NCBI RefSeq assembly: GCF_003323745.1
Contig: NZ_QOIL01000026.1
Coordinates: forward strand, 1-64,000
Reading direction: 5' to 3'
DNA from: Sphaerisporangium album
Lineage (GTDB): Bacteria; Actinomycetota; Actinomycetes; Streptosporangiales; Streptosporangiaceae
DNA: 64,000 nt
Of the stretch, positions 43,581 to 53,600 are shown in pieces (position 1 is the first letter of the stretch; every line of letters begins with the position of its first letter). The notes below the pieces were generated by a model. The model did not search any database, was not told where the DNA came from, and saw nothing but the letters and a program-made list of their open reading frames with translations. The position numbers were made by a program, and so were the translations under genes.

Positions 43581-44738
43581 TCAGGGCTTGACGGGCGGCC
43601 GGTCCGTCCACGTGGCCGTGGTCGTGGCCGCCCACCAGGTCGCGGTGCCGGGCTTCGCCCAGGCGTACGCCCCGGTCGGGTGCACGGCCACGATCTGGTC
43701 GGTGAGCAGGACGCCCGTCTCGGGGTCGATGATGAGCTGCCGCTCGAAGCCGCCGCCCGCCCAGCTCTCGGGGCGCGCGATGCCCTGCCCCTGGCGGCCG
43801 AGCGCGTCGGTGACCGCGCCGAGCGAGCGCACCCCGTCCAGGCCGGCGAGCACCCGGTAGGCCGCGGCGCGGACGGCGGGTTCGACGGGCATGTCCCGCA
43901 GCAGCCCGGACGTCACCTGGTACAGCCAGGACGTCGCGTCCTGCGCCTCGTCCGACTCGGTGCCGTGCCCCGCGTACCCCTTCAGCAGGTACTTCTTCAG
44001 CGCGCCCTCGCCGGTGGGCAGCGCCTGGAGGTCGGCCACCGACACGTTGCGCCCGGCCAGCTCGAACACCTTGTCGCCCACGTTGATGGCGTTGCCGAAG
44101 GGCTTGCCCGCCTTGGCCTCCAGGACGAGCCCGCCCGCGGCCTTGCCCTTCGGGGCCGGCACGTCCACCACCCACTTGGCGGGCGAGCCGTCCCGCCTCC
44201 AGGCGTCCTCCGCGCCCGGGGCGGGCCTGGTGCCGAGGTTCTGGTTGACGAACCAGCTCTCCTTGTCCGGCGAGCGGGCCACCCACAGACGGCTGCGGGT
44301 GGTGGAGTTCACCATGTACCGCACCGCCTTGCCGGCCTCCTGCGCGACGCCGATCTGTCCTTCGACGTACCAGTACGCCCCTCTCGTCGCGGGGGCCCTC
44401 AGCGACGACTCGGCCGCGACGAGCAGCACCTGCCGGGCCGACAGGCGGACGCTCGGGGACGTGGACGGCGCGTTCGTCCCCTCCGCCACGGTCGCCGTGC
44501 CGATCGCGGGGACGTCGGAGGTGCCCCCCGTGGCGGTGACCGTGACGGCGACGGCGGTGGCGGCCGCCGCGCCCGCCAATCCGAGGCCCCACACCGGCCT
44601 GGCGATCTTCCGGGAGCGCCTGGCCGGCGCCTGGGGCCCCGCCATGGCGCGGGCGAGCTCGGCGGCCCGGGTGCGCTCGCTCACCGGCGCGTCGAGGTGG
44701 GACGGGCGCGCGGCCCGGAGCTGATCCATCGGGTTCAT
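43581..44738 (-). CDS. CU044_5270 family membrane protein, ECF partner
   Basis: A 385-residue protein of the CU044_5270 family: an N-terminal cytoplasmic stretch (MNPMDQLRAARP), a single transmembrane helix (about 48-72, WGLGLAGAAAATAVAVTVTA) and a long outer domain that ends with IIDPETGVLLTDQIVAVHPT and a Trp/Thr-rich tail. The family is encoded directly after ECF sigma factors and may act as an anti-sigma-like sensor. ATG 44738 overlaps the sigma-factor stop (ATGA), which fixes start and operon. Confidence 0.85.
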   Translation of the reverse strand: MNPMDQLRAARPSHLDAPVSERTRAAELARAMAGPQAPARRSRKIARPVWGLGLAGAAAATAVAVTVTATGGTSDVPAIGTATVAEGTNAPSTSPSVRLSARQVLLVAAESSLRAPATRGAYWYVEGQIGVAQEAGKAVRYMVNSTTRSRLWVARSPDKESWFVNQNLGTRPAPGAEDAWRRDGSPAKWVVDVPAPKGKAAGGLVLEAKAGKPFGNAINVGDKVFELAGRNVSVADLQALPTGEGALKKYLLKGYAGHGTESDEAQDATSWLYQVTSGLLRDMPVEPAVRAAAYRVLAGLDGVRSLGAVTDALGRQGQGIARPESWAGGGFERQLIIDPETGVLLTDQIVAVHPTGAYAWAKPGTATWWAATTTATWTDRPPVKP

Positions 44739-45262
44739 GACCACTCCTCACTGAGACTGCGCACCCGGGACGGGGACCGCACGGCCGACGCCGACTTCAT
44801 CGCCCCGGCCAGCCGCTTGCGGGCACGGTGCAGCCGTACGCGGAAGGCCGCGGGAGAGCATCCGACGACGCGGGCCGCGTCGCGCGGGGACAGCCCCTGC
44901 CAGGCCACGAGGATCAGCAGCTCCCGCTCGGCCGGCGCCAGCGAGGCCAGCGCCTTGAGGACGACCAGCCGCTCGGCGACCTGCTCGGCGTGGTCCTCCT
45001 CGGTCCACGCCCGTAGCTCGTCGGCGAGCGACTCGCGCCTGATCTCGGCGCGGATGTTGTCGCGCAGCACATTGCGGGCGACGACCAGCAGCCACGGCAG
45101 GGCGGGATCCGGCACGTCGCCGAACCGCCGCCAGGCGATCGCGAACGTCTCGCTCACCACCTCGTCCGCGACCTGCCTGCCGGCCTGGCTGACCACGTAG
45201 GCCCATACGCGCTGGCGGCACTCGTCATACATGGTGGTGAACCGCTGAGAAGCGTCCGTCAC
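44735..45262 (-). CDS. ECF RNA polymerase sigma factor
   Basis: A 175-residue ECF sigma factor with region 2 (FTTMYDECRQRVWAYVVSQA, and EVVSETFAIAWRRF, about 8-50) and region 4 helix-turn-helix (LSPRDAARVVGCSPAAFRVR, about 125-145). GTG 45262 was chosen because AGGGGG lies upstream and the protein begins close to region 2; the frame is open to 45343. It is coupled to the CU044_5270 gene. A TGTAACA motif on the minus strand at 45326-45332 could be the -35 of an autoregulated promoter; this is a guess. Confidence 0.9.
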   Translation of the reverse strand: MTDASQRFTTMYDECRQRVWAYVVSQAGRQVADEVVSETFAIAWRRFGDVPDPALPWLLVVARNVLRDNIRAEIRRESLADELRAWTEEDHAEQVAERLVVLKALASLAPAERELLILVAWQGLSPRDAARVVGCSPAAFRVRLHRARKRLAGAMKSASAVRSPSRVRSLSEEWS

Positions 45263-45388
45263 CGCCGGCCCCCTTCGTCCCGGGTGTTTCTTTCCGACAC
45301 GAGGAAGTGGGCCGAGACCCTCGAATGTTACAAACGACTCCAAAACGGGTGTCCGAGGGAGCCGGCGGCGACGGTCTGCCGCACGATG

Positions 45389-45779
45389 TCAGAAGCCGGG
45401 GAAGACCGCGCGCAGGTCGTCCAGGGTGAGCGCATCCCCGGTCAGCCGCACCCCCTCCGGGGTGTGCTCAGGGGCGTGGCGGCCGGAGACCAGGCGCAGC
45501 CACCACTCGGCCGGAGCGGTGAGGACCGCGTCCGGCGCGCCGGGGACGCCCGTGAGGCGTACCGCGTCGCGGATCTCCAGCCCGAAGGACCGCTCCGGGT
45601 CGGTCGTGCGCACCTCCACGGTGGCCTCGCGCCCGCCGAGCCCGTCCGCCTTGCCGAGGAAGCCCACCAGGCGGTCGAGGCCGTCGAGCAGCAGGTCGAT
45701 GGCCTCCGGGTTCAGCGTCGCGGCCGGATCGAACGCGGCCTTGACGTCCGAGGTGTGGTAGGCGAACTCGCTGAGCCGC
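45389..45779 (-). pseudogene. N-terminally truncated maleylpyruvate isomerase family gene
   Basis: About 130 codons match the C-terminal part of mycothiol-dependent maleylpyruvate isomerase family proteins: RRLSEFAYHTSDVKAAFDPA, then WWLRLVSGRHAP and LTLDDLRAVFPGF at the end. The DinB-like N-terminal domain (about 110 residues, with the metal-binding His) is missing. Upstream of about 45779 the frame is open but the sequence is unrelated, and a plus-strand fragment begins at the same point, marking a deletion or insertion junction. Confidence 0.65.
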
Positions 45780-45972
45780 CGACCTGATCGTGCAAGCCGT
45801 ACGGGAGGGAGACCTGAACCGCGTCGACAGCCTGGCAGAGGAACTGTGGCTCGCGGCTCGCCGGGGCGGCATGAACGATCTGGCGATCGACCTGTGGGAC
45901 GCCCGCGAGATCGGCGAACAGGCGCTGATGTTCGCGATCGAGAACAACGGGGTCGCCGACCCCCGCCAGTGA
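45780..45972 (+). pseudogene. Fragment of an unidentified plus-strand gene at the junction
   Basis: A protein-like frame that reads LIVQAVREGDLNRVDSLAEE and then LWDAREIGEQALMFAIENNG, ending at a TGA at 45970-45972. A GTG at 45790 could start a 60-residue protein, but the protein-like sense begins exactly where the isomerase gene breaks, so it is more likely a gene end brought here by rearrangement. The family is not recognised. Confidence 0.4.
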
Positions 45973-46145
45973 CTGGGTGCGAGCGCGCTTCGTCTTTCGG
46001 CAACGTGCTCCAGGAGGCGGCGGCGGCCGCATCCGGTCGGCGGGAGCGCGCCCGGCGGCGCCGGCCGGGATCCGCATCACGCCGATCATGTGCTGATTTA
46101 TGCCGATACAGCCGTCGCCGTTCCTGCCGATACGGCGCTCGCCGT

Positions 46146-47216
46146 TCACGCCGACACGGCCTCCGCCGCCGCGGCGGGCGTGCGCGCGGCCACCAGGACC
46201 GGCCGTTCGACGAGGCGCACGTTCGCCCGCCCGCCCAGCGCGAACCGCGCGGCGTCGTGCCCGGGCAGGTCCGCGACGATCTCCGTGCCGTCACCGAGGC
46301 GCAGCAGCAGCCGTACCGACGCCCCGCGGAAGGAGGAGGTGACGATCAGCGCGTCCCCGTCCTCGCCGGGGGTGACCAGCACGGTCTCGGGGCGCACCAG
46401 GACGTCGACCTCGGGGGTGCCGGGACGGTCGCCGTGCACGGGCAGCCGCTGCCCGGCCACCTCCACCAGGTCGCCGGAGAGCCGTCCGGGCAGGTGGTTC
46501 ATGGTGCCCACGAACTCGGCCACGAACGGCGTCGCCGGGCGGTCGTAGATCTCCGCCGGGGGCCCGGACTGCTCCAGCCGACCCTCCCGCAGCACCGCGA
46601 CGTGGTCGGCGACCGAGAGGGCCTCCTCCTGGTCGTGGGTGACGAAGATCGTGGTGATGCCGAGGGAGAGCTGCAGCCGCCGGATCTCCTCGCGCAGCGT
46701 GACCCGCACCTTGGCGTCCAGCGCGGACAGCGGCTCGTCCAGCAGCAGCACCCGGGGCTCCAGCGCGAGCGCGCGGGCGAGCGCGACGCGCTGCTGCTGG
46801 CCACCCGAGAGCTGGTGCGGGTAGCGGTCGCCGTGCGAGGGCAGGCCGACCAGTTCCAGCAGCTCGGCCGCGCGGGCGTGCCGCCTGGCCGTGGGCACCT
46901 TGCGCACCCGCATCCCGAACGCCACGTTGTCACGGGCGTTGAGGTTGGGGAACAGGCTGTAGGACTGGAAGACCATCCCGGCGTCGCGGCGGTTGGCCGG
47001 GACGCGCGTGATGTCCTCGCCGTCGAGGAGCACCGCCCCCTGGTCGGGGGTCTCGAAGCCCGCGACGCAGCGCAGCGCGGTCGTCTTGCCGCAGCCCGAC
47101 GGCCCGAGCAGGGCGATCAGCTCGCCCGGCGCGACCGTCAGGTCCAGGCCGTCGAGGGCGACGGTGGTGCCGAAGGTACGGCGCAGCCCCCGGAACTCCA
47201 CCTGAGCCCCGTTCAC
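46146..47216 (-). CDS. ABC importer ATP-binding protein (2-AEP/polyamine/iron type)
   Basis: A 356-residue importer ATPase: Walker A GPSGCGKT (about 38-45), signature LSGGQQQR (about 136-143), Walker B VLLLDEPLSALD (about 156-167), H-loop THDQ, and a C-terminal regulatory TOBE-like domain (about 260-350, with VDVLVRPE). The type is shared by spermidine, 2-aminoethylphosphonate and ferric-iron importers. GTG 47216 overlaps the permease stop (GTGA). It is the last gene of a four-gene operon with 47213-50160. Confidence 0.9.
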   Translation of the reverse strand: MNGAQVEFRGLRRTFGTTVALDGLDLTVAPGELIALLGPSGCGKTTALRCVAGFETPDQGAVLLDGEDITRVPANRRDAGMVFQSYSLFPNLNARDNVAFGMRVRKVPTARRHARAAELLELVGLPSHGDRYPHQLSGGQQQRVALARALALEPRVLLLDEPLSALDAKVRVTLREEIRRLQLSLGITTIFVTHDQEEALSVADHVAVLREGRLEQSGPPAEIYDRPATPFVAEFVGTMNHLPGRLSGDLVEVAGQRLPVHGDRPGTPEVDVLVRPETVLVTPGEDGDALIVTSSFRGASVRLLLRLGDGTEIVADLPGHDAARFALGGRANVRLVERPVLVAARTPAAAAEAVSA

Positions 47217-48079
47217 GATCGACTCCTTCTGGTTCCCGCGGTTGAGAGGACGAGCAGCAGCAGCCACGTGAGCAGCAGGCTGAAGATGGACACCGCGACC
47301 GACAGCGGGGCGTTCGCGCCGGAGATCGTGACGATCCACACCGAGAACGGCTGGAAGCCCAGCAGCCGCGCGATCGTGTACTCGCCCAGCACGAGGGCGA
47401 GGGTGAGGAAGGACGCGCTGGCGAGGCCGGACTTGAGGTTGGGGACGATGACCCGCAGCAGCACGACCGGCCAGGACGCGCCGCAGTTGCGGGCGGCCTC
47501 GACCAGCGTGCGGACGTCCATCGCGCCGAGCCCGGCGTCCAGCGCCCGGTAGACGAACGGCAGCGCCAGCACGGCGTAGGCGATGACCAGTACGACCGGG
47601 AACGCGGGGTTCTGGATGGAGATGATCGTCTGGTAGAACGGCGTGGCGGCCAGGTAGTCGGGCCCCCAGCGCAGCACCGTGCTGATCCCGGCGACGAACG
47701 TGATCGGCGGGACGACCAGCGGCAGCGTGCACAGCACTTCGAGCACCGGCCGCAGCCGGGGCGCGCTGAGCCGCACGGCCAGCATGGCGGGCAGCGTGAG
47801 CACCAGCACGAGGACGATCGTCGCCACCGCGAGCCCGAGCGAGAGCAGCAGGCTCTGCGCGAACCCCTCGGCAGTGAAGATCTCCCCGTAGGCGTCGAGG
47901 GTGAAGCCCGTCATGGGGTCGTTCACGGTGAACACGAACGAGGCGAGCAGCGGCGTCACGAAGTACAGCGCGGCCACGACGAGGACGACGCCCCGCCAGA
48001 TGCCCCCGCGCCGGCCACGTCCGCCGCTCCGGGCGGGCGGCTCAACGTCGGGCAGGGCGGCCGGGGTCAGCGCAGCCAT
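47213..48079 (-). CDS. ABC importer permease (second)
   Basis: A 288-residue permease with six helices and the binding-protein-dependent EAA-type loop, visible as VEAARNCGASWPVVLLRVIV (about 200-219). It overlaps the first permease gene by 13 bases and the ATPase gene by four, so the operon is tightly packed. The N-terminal 25 residues are a basic, Gly/Arg-rich cytoplasmic tail. It forms the channel with the other permease. Confidence 0.88.
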   Translation of the reverse strand: MAALTPAALPDVEPPARSGGRGRRGGIWRGVVLVVAALYFVTPLLASFVFTVNDPMTGFTLDAYGEIFTAEGFAQSLLLSLGLAVATIVLVLVLTLPAMLAVRLSAPRLRPVLEVLCTLPLVVPPITFVAGISTVLRWGPDYLAATPFYQTIISIQNPAFPVVLVIAYAVLALPFVYRALDAGLGAMDVRTLVEAARNCGASWPVVLLRVIVPNLKSGLASASFLTLALVLGEYTIARLLGFQPFSVWIVTISGANAPLSVAVSIFSLLLTWLLLLVLSTAGTRRSRS

Positions 48080-48963
48080 CGCGCGCTCCTGCGCTGAAGC
48101 GGCAGGTAGACCGCCATGACGACCCCGGCGACCACGACCATGTCCAGGCTGAGGGCCAGGGCCACGTTCTCGTGGCCGATCAGCACGTTGCCGGCCAGCG
48201 CGTCGGCGATCTGCAGCGTCACCAGCGGGACGACCGTGCCGACCATGGCCGCGGCGGTCGCGTACGCGGCGAAGGCGCCGCCGAACAGCAGGACCACCCC
48301 GCCGAGCAGGGTGGGGGTGAGCACCGGGATCCCGACGTAGCGCCAGAACTGCCACGTGGTGGCGCCGTTGTTCTGCGCCGCCTCGCGCCACTGCGGCCGC
48401 AGCCCGTCCAGGGCGGGGACGATGACCAGCACCATCAGCGGGATCGAGAAGTAGAGGTACACCAGGACGAGTCCCCAGAAGCTGTACAGGTTCCAGCCCA
48501 GGTCGCCGAGGCCGAGCCGCGTGGTGAGCACGCCGGAGTTGCCGAGCGTGGCGATCCAGGCGAAGGCCAGCGGGACGCCGCCGAAGTTGGCGAGCACGCC
48601 CGAGGCCGTCAGCACGGCCTCGCGCAGGGCGCGGAACCGGGAGGTGACCACGGCCTGGGCGAGGAAGGTGCCGAGCACGGCTCCCACCACGGCGACGAGC
48701 GCGGACAGCTTGACGCTGCTGAGCATCGCCGTCAGGTAGGCGCCCTGGAGTGATTCGGTGAGGTTGGCCGTGCTGAGCGTGCCGTTCGCGGTGAACGCGC
48801 CGCCGAGCAGGGCGACCGCCGGGATGCCGAAGGCCAGGCCGATGAACACCAGCAGCGGCAGGGCCGCGGTCCAGCCGGCGGAGCGGGTCGTGGCCCTGCC
48901 GCCGCCCCTGCCCCGTTTGTTCAGGGGGAGGGGGGCGGGAGCCGTCGAGGTCGTCTCAACCAT
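48067..48963 (-). CDS. ABC importer permease (first)
   Basis: A 298-residue permease with six to seven helices and an EAA-type loop, WREAAQNNGATTWQFWRYVG (about 205-224). The start ATG 48963 is the second of two identical ATG contexts: CTCACATGGTTGAG is duplicated 16 bases apart (48955-48984), and the upstream ATG gives only a seven-codon frame that ends across the real start. This may affect translation of the permease relative to the binding protein. Confidence 0.88.
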   Translation of the reverse strand: MVETTSTAPAPLPLNKRGRGGGRATTRSAGWTAALPLLVFIGLAFGIPAVALLGGAFTANGTLSTANLTESLQGAYLTAMLSSVKLSALVAVVGAVLGTFLAQAVVTSRFRALREAVLTASGVLANFGGVPLAFAWIATLGNSGVLTTRLGLGDLGWNLYSFWGLVLVYLYFSIPLMVLVIVPALDGLRPQWREAAQNNGATTWQFWRYVGIPVLTPTLLGGVVLLFGGAFAAYATAAAMVGTVVPLVTLQIADALAGNVLIGHENVALALSLDMVVVAGVVMAVYLPLQRRSARWLR

Positions 48964-48984
48964 GTGAGATCTCAACCATGTGAG
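48955..48984 (-). repeat. Duplicated start-codon context of the permease gene
   Basis: CTCACATGGTTGAG occurs twice on the minus strand with two bases between. The downstream copy holds the permease ATG; the upstream copy opens a seven-codon frame (MVEISHG) whose TGA overlaps the permease start region. Confidence 0.75.
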
Positions 48985-48999
48985 GAAGCGATCGGGCCG

Positions 49000-50160
49000 T
49001 CAGCCGGAGACCGCGGCGCCCCAGCCGGAGGCCAGGACCTCCTTGGCCTTGGTGACCTGCTCGTCGGTCGGGAACTGGGGAGTGCCCTCGACCTTGGGGA
49101 GCTTCTCGACCAGCGCCGCGTCGGCGGTCCCGTCGGCCTGCATCGCGGGCAGCAGGACGGCGCGCGCGTACCCCTTCAGGAAGAGGTTCTGGCCCTCGGG
49201 GCTGTAGAGGAACTCTTGCCACAGGCGCGCGGCGGCCGGGTGGGGGGCCCACTTGTTGATCGCCTGGGCGTAGAAGTTGGCGTACTTGCCGTCGGTGGGG
49301 ATGGTGACCTTCCAGTCGACGCCCTTGGCGGTGAACTGGTCGGTGTAGCCGGCGTTGAGGTAGTCCCAGTCGATGCTGATCGGGGTCTCGCCGTTCTGCA
49401 CGGTCGCCGGGGTCGACTCGACGGGGTTGTAGTTGCCGGCCTCCTTGAGCTTCTTGAAGAAGTCCAGGCCGGGCTGGATGTCGTCGAAGGAGCCGCCGTT
49501 GGCGAGCGCGGCGGCGTACACGCCGGCGAACGCCGAGCCCGCCTTGGTCGGGTTGCCGTTCAGCGCGACCTTGCCCTTGTACTCGGGCTTGAGCAGGTCG
49601 GCGAAGGTCTGCGGGCAGGTCTTGATGCGCTTGGCGTCGCAGCCGATGGAGACGTAGCCTCCGTAGTCGTTGAACCAGTTCCCCGCGGCGTCCTTCTGGC
49701 CCTCGGGGATCTTGTCGAACGTCTGCACCTTGTACGGCGCGAACAGGCCTTCCTTGGTGCCGCTGAGCGCGAAGGCGGTGCCGAGGTCCAGCACGTCGGG
49801 GGCGCGGTCCTGGCCCTTGCGGGTCTTGACGGCGTTGATCTCGTCCGCGCTGGAACCGTCGGGGTTCTCGCTGTTGACCTTGATGCCGTACTTGTCGCCG
49901 AAGGCCTTGATGATCTCCCCGTAGTTCGCCCAGTCCGGGGGGAGGGCGATGACGTTGAGCTGGCCTTCCTTCTTCGCCGCCTCGACGAGCTTGTCGAGGC
50001 CGCCGAGGTCGGCCGCGGAGGTGGCGGTGGCGGCGGCGTTGGCGCTGGACGCGCCGGCCTGGGCGCCCGTGGTCGGGGCGGAGCCGCAGGCGGCGGCGAA
50101 GGAAGTGCCGACGGTAAGGACGGCGGCCAGGCCGGCGATACGCGCTCGTGATGAATGCAC
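49000..50160 (-). CDS. ABC importer substrate-binding lipoprotein
   Basis: A 386-residue binding protein of the extracellular family 1 type. The signal peptide ends in a lipobox-like SFAAAC (Cys at about 25), so it should be a lipoprotein. The mature body starts with LDKLVEAAKKEGQLNVIALP and contains TPISIDWDYLNAGY; this form resembles binding proteins for 2-aminoethylphosphonate, polyamines or iron, and the ligand cannot be read. GTG 50160 is preferred because GGGAG lies 7 bases upstream; GTG 50172 has none. It begins the operon with two permeases and an ATPase. Confidence 0.88.
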   Translation of the reverse strand: MHSSRARIAGLAAVLTVGTSFAAACGSAPTTGAQAGASSANAAATATSAADLGGLDKLVEAAKKEGQLNVIALPPDWANYGEIIKAFGDKYGIKVNSENPDGSSADEINAVKTRKGQDRAPDVLDLGTAFALSGTKEGLFAPYKVQTFDKIPEGQKDAAGNWFNDYGGYVSIGCDAKRIKTCPQTFADLLKPEYKGKVALNGNPTKAGSAFAGVYAAALANGGSFDDIQPGLDFFKKLKEAGNYNPVESTPATVQNGETPISIDWDYLNAGYTDQFTAKGVDWKVTIPTDGKYANFYAQAINKWAPHPAAARLWQEFLYSPEGQNLFLKGYARAVLLPAMQADGTADAALVEKLPKVEGTPQFPTDEQVTKAKEVLASGWGAAVSG

Positions 50161-50428
50161 TCTTGCTCCCACTTTCGGAGGTTGTGGGATGAAGATAGGA
50201 GAGCCGGGTCAACGGCTCGCGTCTACTTCGCTGCGACCGGGTGTCGTTATGTGAACGGCTGGTGACTTACTCGTTCGCATACTTTCACGATCATCGTCGC
50301 CTGGCGATGGCGAGCTCCGGCCTGGGATGATTTGCCCTCTGGGCTCTGGGAACGTATGTTCGAAGTAGCACCGCCCGCCTTCCCCCGGGTGCTCCAAGTT
50401 CCACCAGGCCCAGGGAGAAGAAGCGCCA

Positions 50429-50695
50429 TTGAGCAGAATCTACGGCGATCCCATCGAGGTGTGGACGCGCGACGGCGAGCCCGCCCGCTTCGTCTGGCGC
50501 GACCGGCTCTACGTCGTCCGCCGCGCCCTCGACCACTGGGTGACCTCCCGTGAGTGGTGGAAGATCTCCGAGGCCGACCCCGGCGAGCGCCGGTTCTGGC
50601 GGGTGGAGGCGAGCCCCGGCAAGGACGTCGGCACCTACGAGCTGCGCTTCGACACCGCCAGCGGCGGCTGGCTGATGCTCAGGGCGTGGGACTGA
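50429..50695 (+). CDS. DUF6504 family protein, upstream of DnaE2
   Basis: An 88-residue protein that matches the small DUF6504 family found between imuB and dnaE2 in actinomycetes: IEVWTRDGEPARFVWRDRLY, WWKISEADPGERRFWRVEA and YELRFDTASGGWLMLRAWD. Its role in translesion synthesis is unknown. TTG 50429 has GGGAGAAG upstream. The stop overlaps the dnaE2 start as TGATG, so the two are co-translated. The polymerase Y gene imuB is not upstream; the ABC importer operon occupies that place on the opposite strand. Confidence 0.8.
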   Translation: MSRIYGDPIEVWTRDGEPARFVWRDRLYVVRRALDHWVTSREWWKISEADPGERRFWRVEASPGKDVGTYELRFDTASGGWLMLRAWD

Positions 50696-53600
50696 TGTTC
50701 CCCCACCTCCACGTCGCCTCCGCCTACTCCCTGCGGTACGGGTCGGCGTTCCCCCGGGACCTGGCCGCGCGCGCGGCGGCGCAGGAGATGGACGTCCTCG
50801 CGCTGACCGACCGCGACGGCATGTACGGCGCGGTCAAGCACGTCCAGGCATGCGCCGAGGCCGGGGTCGGGCCCGTCGCCGGCGTCGATTTCGCCCTCGG
50901 CGAGCCCGGCGGCGGACGGCACGGCGAGGACGGCGACCGGGTCACCGTCCTGGCCAGGTCCGGCGGGTGGGCGCACCTGTGCCGGCTCACCACCGCCGCC
51001 CACCACGCGGGGGAGCGGGGCGAGCCCCGGGTGACCCGTGAGCTGGTCGGCCTGCACGCGGGTGAGCTGCTGGTCATGCTCGGCCCCCGCTCCGACGTCG
51101 GCCGGGCGGTGGCCGCGCGCCGCGACGAGCGCGCCCGCGCGCTGCTCGCCGCCTGGCGGGCCGCCGTGCCCGACGTCGTGGTCGAGGTCGTCGACCAGTT
51201 CGGCCACCGGGACGCGAGCACGGCCGCGCGCATGCTCGCCCTGGCCGAGTCGGCGGGCGTGCCGTCCGTGCTGACCAACGCCGTGCGCCACCTGGAGCCG
51301 GGGGACTACCGGGTCGGCGACGTGCTGGACGCCGCGCGCAAGCTCGTCCCCCTGCACCCGCGCCACCTGGAGCACTCCGCCTCGCATGCCTATCTCAAGA
51401 GCGGCAAGGAGATGTGGCACGTGGCCCTGCGCGTCTGCGGGGGCGACCGGGGGCGGGCGACGCGGCTGCTCGCCCGGACACGGGAGGCCGCCGAGCGGTG
51501 CGTGCTCGACCCGCTGGAGGTTCTCGCGCTGCGCGGCGGGCGCGAGCGCCTTCACCTGCCGGAGGTCGACGGCGATCCGGTCCCCCTGCTGCGCGGCCGG
51601 TGTGAGGACGGCCTGGTGGCCCGGGGGCTGGAACGGTCCAGCGAGGCGCGGGAGCGGCTGGAGGACGAGCTGCGGATCATCGAGCGGAAGCGGTTGTCCG
51701 GATATTTCATCGTCGTCTCCGATATTACGGACATGATCCGCGGAATGGGCGTGCGCTGCGCGATCCGCGGCTCGGGCGCAGGCAGCCTGGTCAACTACCT
51801 CGTCCGCATCGGCGAGGTGAACCCCCTCGACCACGGCCTGCTGATGGAGCGCTTCCTGTCCGAGGGCCGCGAGGGCCTGCCCGACATCGACGTGGACGTC
51901 GAGTCCGCGCGCCGCCTCGACTGCTACCGCGCGATCCTCCAGCGGTACGGCGAGGGCCGCGTGGCCTGCGTCTCCATGATGGAGACCTACCGCGCCCGCA
52001 GCGCGATCCGCGACGTCGGCGCCGCCATGGGCCTGCCGCCCCACGAGATCGACGTCATCGCCAAGGCGTTCCCGCACATCCGGGCCAGGCAGATCCGCGC
52101 CGCCCTGACCGACCTGCCCGAGCTGCGCGACAGCGGCCTCGGCGGCCACGCCCTGCGCACGATGTTCGAGCTCGCCGAGAAGCTGGACGGGCTGCCGCGC
52201 CACATCGCCCTGCACCCGTGCGGCGTGCTCGTCGGCAACTCCGGGCTGCGCGACCGCACCCCCGTCGAGCGCAGCCTGCTGGAGTTCCCGATGAGCCAGT
52301 TCGACAAGGACGATGTCGAAGAGGCCGGGCTGCTGAAGCTCGACGTGCTCGGCGTGCGCATGCAGTCGGCCATGGCCTACGCCCTCGGTGAGATCAAGAG
52401 GGTGGACGGCGAGGACGTCGACCTCGACCGAGGCGTTCCCCACGACGACGGCGCGACCTACGACCTGATCCGCACCGGGCACACGCTCGGCTGCTTCCAG
52501 ATCGAGTCGCCCGGTCAGCGCGAGCTGGTGGCCAAGCTGGAGCCGCGCACGATGCACGACCTCATCGTCGACATCTCGCTGTTCCGCCCGGGACCGGTCA
52601 ACTCCGACATGGTCACCCCCTACCTGGAGGCCCGGCACGGCTGGCGCGAGCCGCACTACCCGCACCCGGCGCTCAGGCCCGCCCTGCGGGAGACCCACGG
52701 CGTCGTGATCTTCCACGAGCAGGTCCTGAGGGTCGTCGACGCCATGACCGGCTGCGGCCTGTCGGAGGCCGAGACGATCCGCCGCAAGCTCTCCACGTCC
52801 GAGGGCCGCGATGAGGCCCGCGCGTGGTGGGAGGCCGAGGTGCTCCCCGACTTCGACCGCGAGACCACCGACCGCGCCTGGCAGGTGCTCGACGCGTTCG
52901 GCTCGTTCGGGTTCTGCAAGGCGCACGCGGCGGCGTTCGCGCTGCCCACCTACCAGTCGGCGTGGCTGAAGCGCCACCACGCGGCCGCGTTCTTCGCCGG
53001 GGTGCTCACCCACGAGCCGGGCATGTACCCCAATCGGGTCATCCTGGACGAGGCCCGCCAGTGCGGGGTCGCCGTCCTGCCGCTGGACGTCAACGCCTCC
53101 GGCCGGCAGTGGCTCGTCGAACGCTGCCCGCCGCCCCCGCCGCCGCCCGGCGTCCCGCCCGAACAGGACCCTCCCCGGCGCGTCGGTGAGGGGTACGGCC
53201 TGCGGGTGCCGTTCTCGTCGGTCAAGGGGATCAGCGAGGCCGAGGTCGAGCGCATGGTCGCCGGGCAGCCCTACACCTCGCTGGCCGACTTCTGGGAACG
53301 CGCCCGCCCGTCGCGGCCCGTCGCCGAGCGCGTCGTCCAGGTCGGCGGCGTGGACGCGCTGCACGGCCTGCACCCGGGCGGCCCGCGCTGGCGTCCGGGC
53401 GAGCTGACCAGGCGCGACCTGCTCGCCCAGGTCGGCGTCCTGGAACGGGCCTCCGCCACGGGCGTGCGGACCAGGCCCGGCGCCCGGCGTACGGCGCGGC
53501 GCGGCGAGACCGAGCGTGGCTGGGCCGGAACCTCGCCCGACCCTCCGGCAGGCCCGGCCGTGCAGATCCCGATGGGCTTCACCGAGCACATCCGGCCCGG

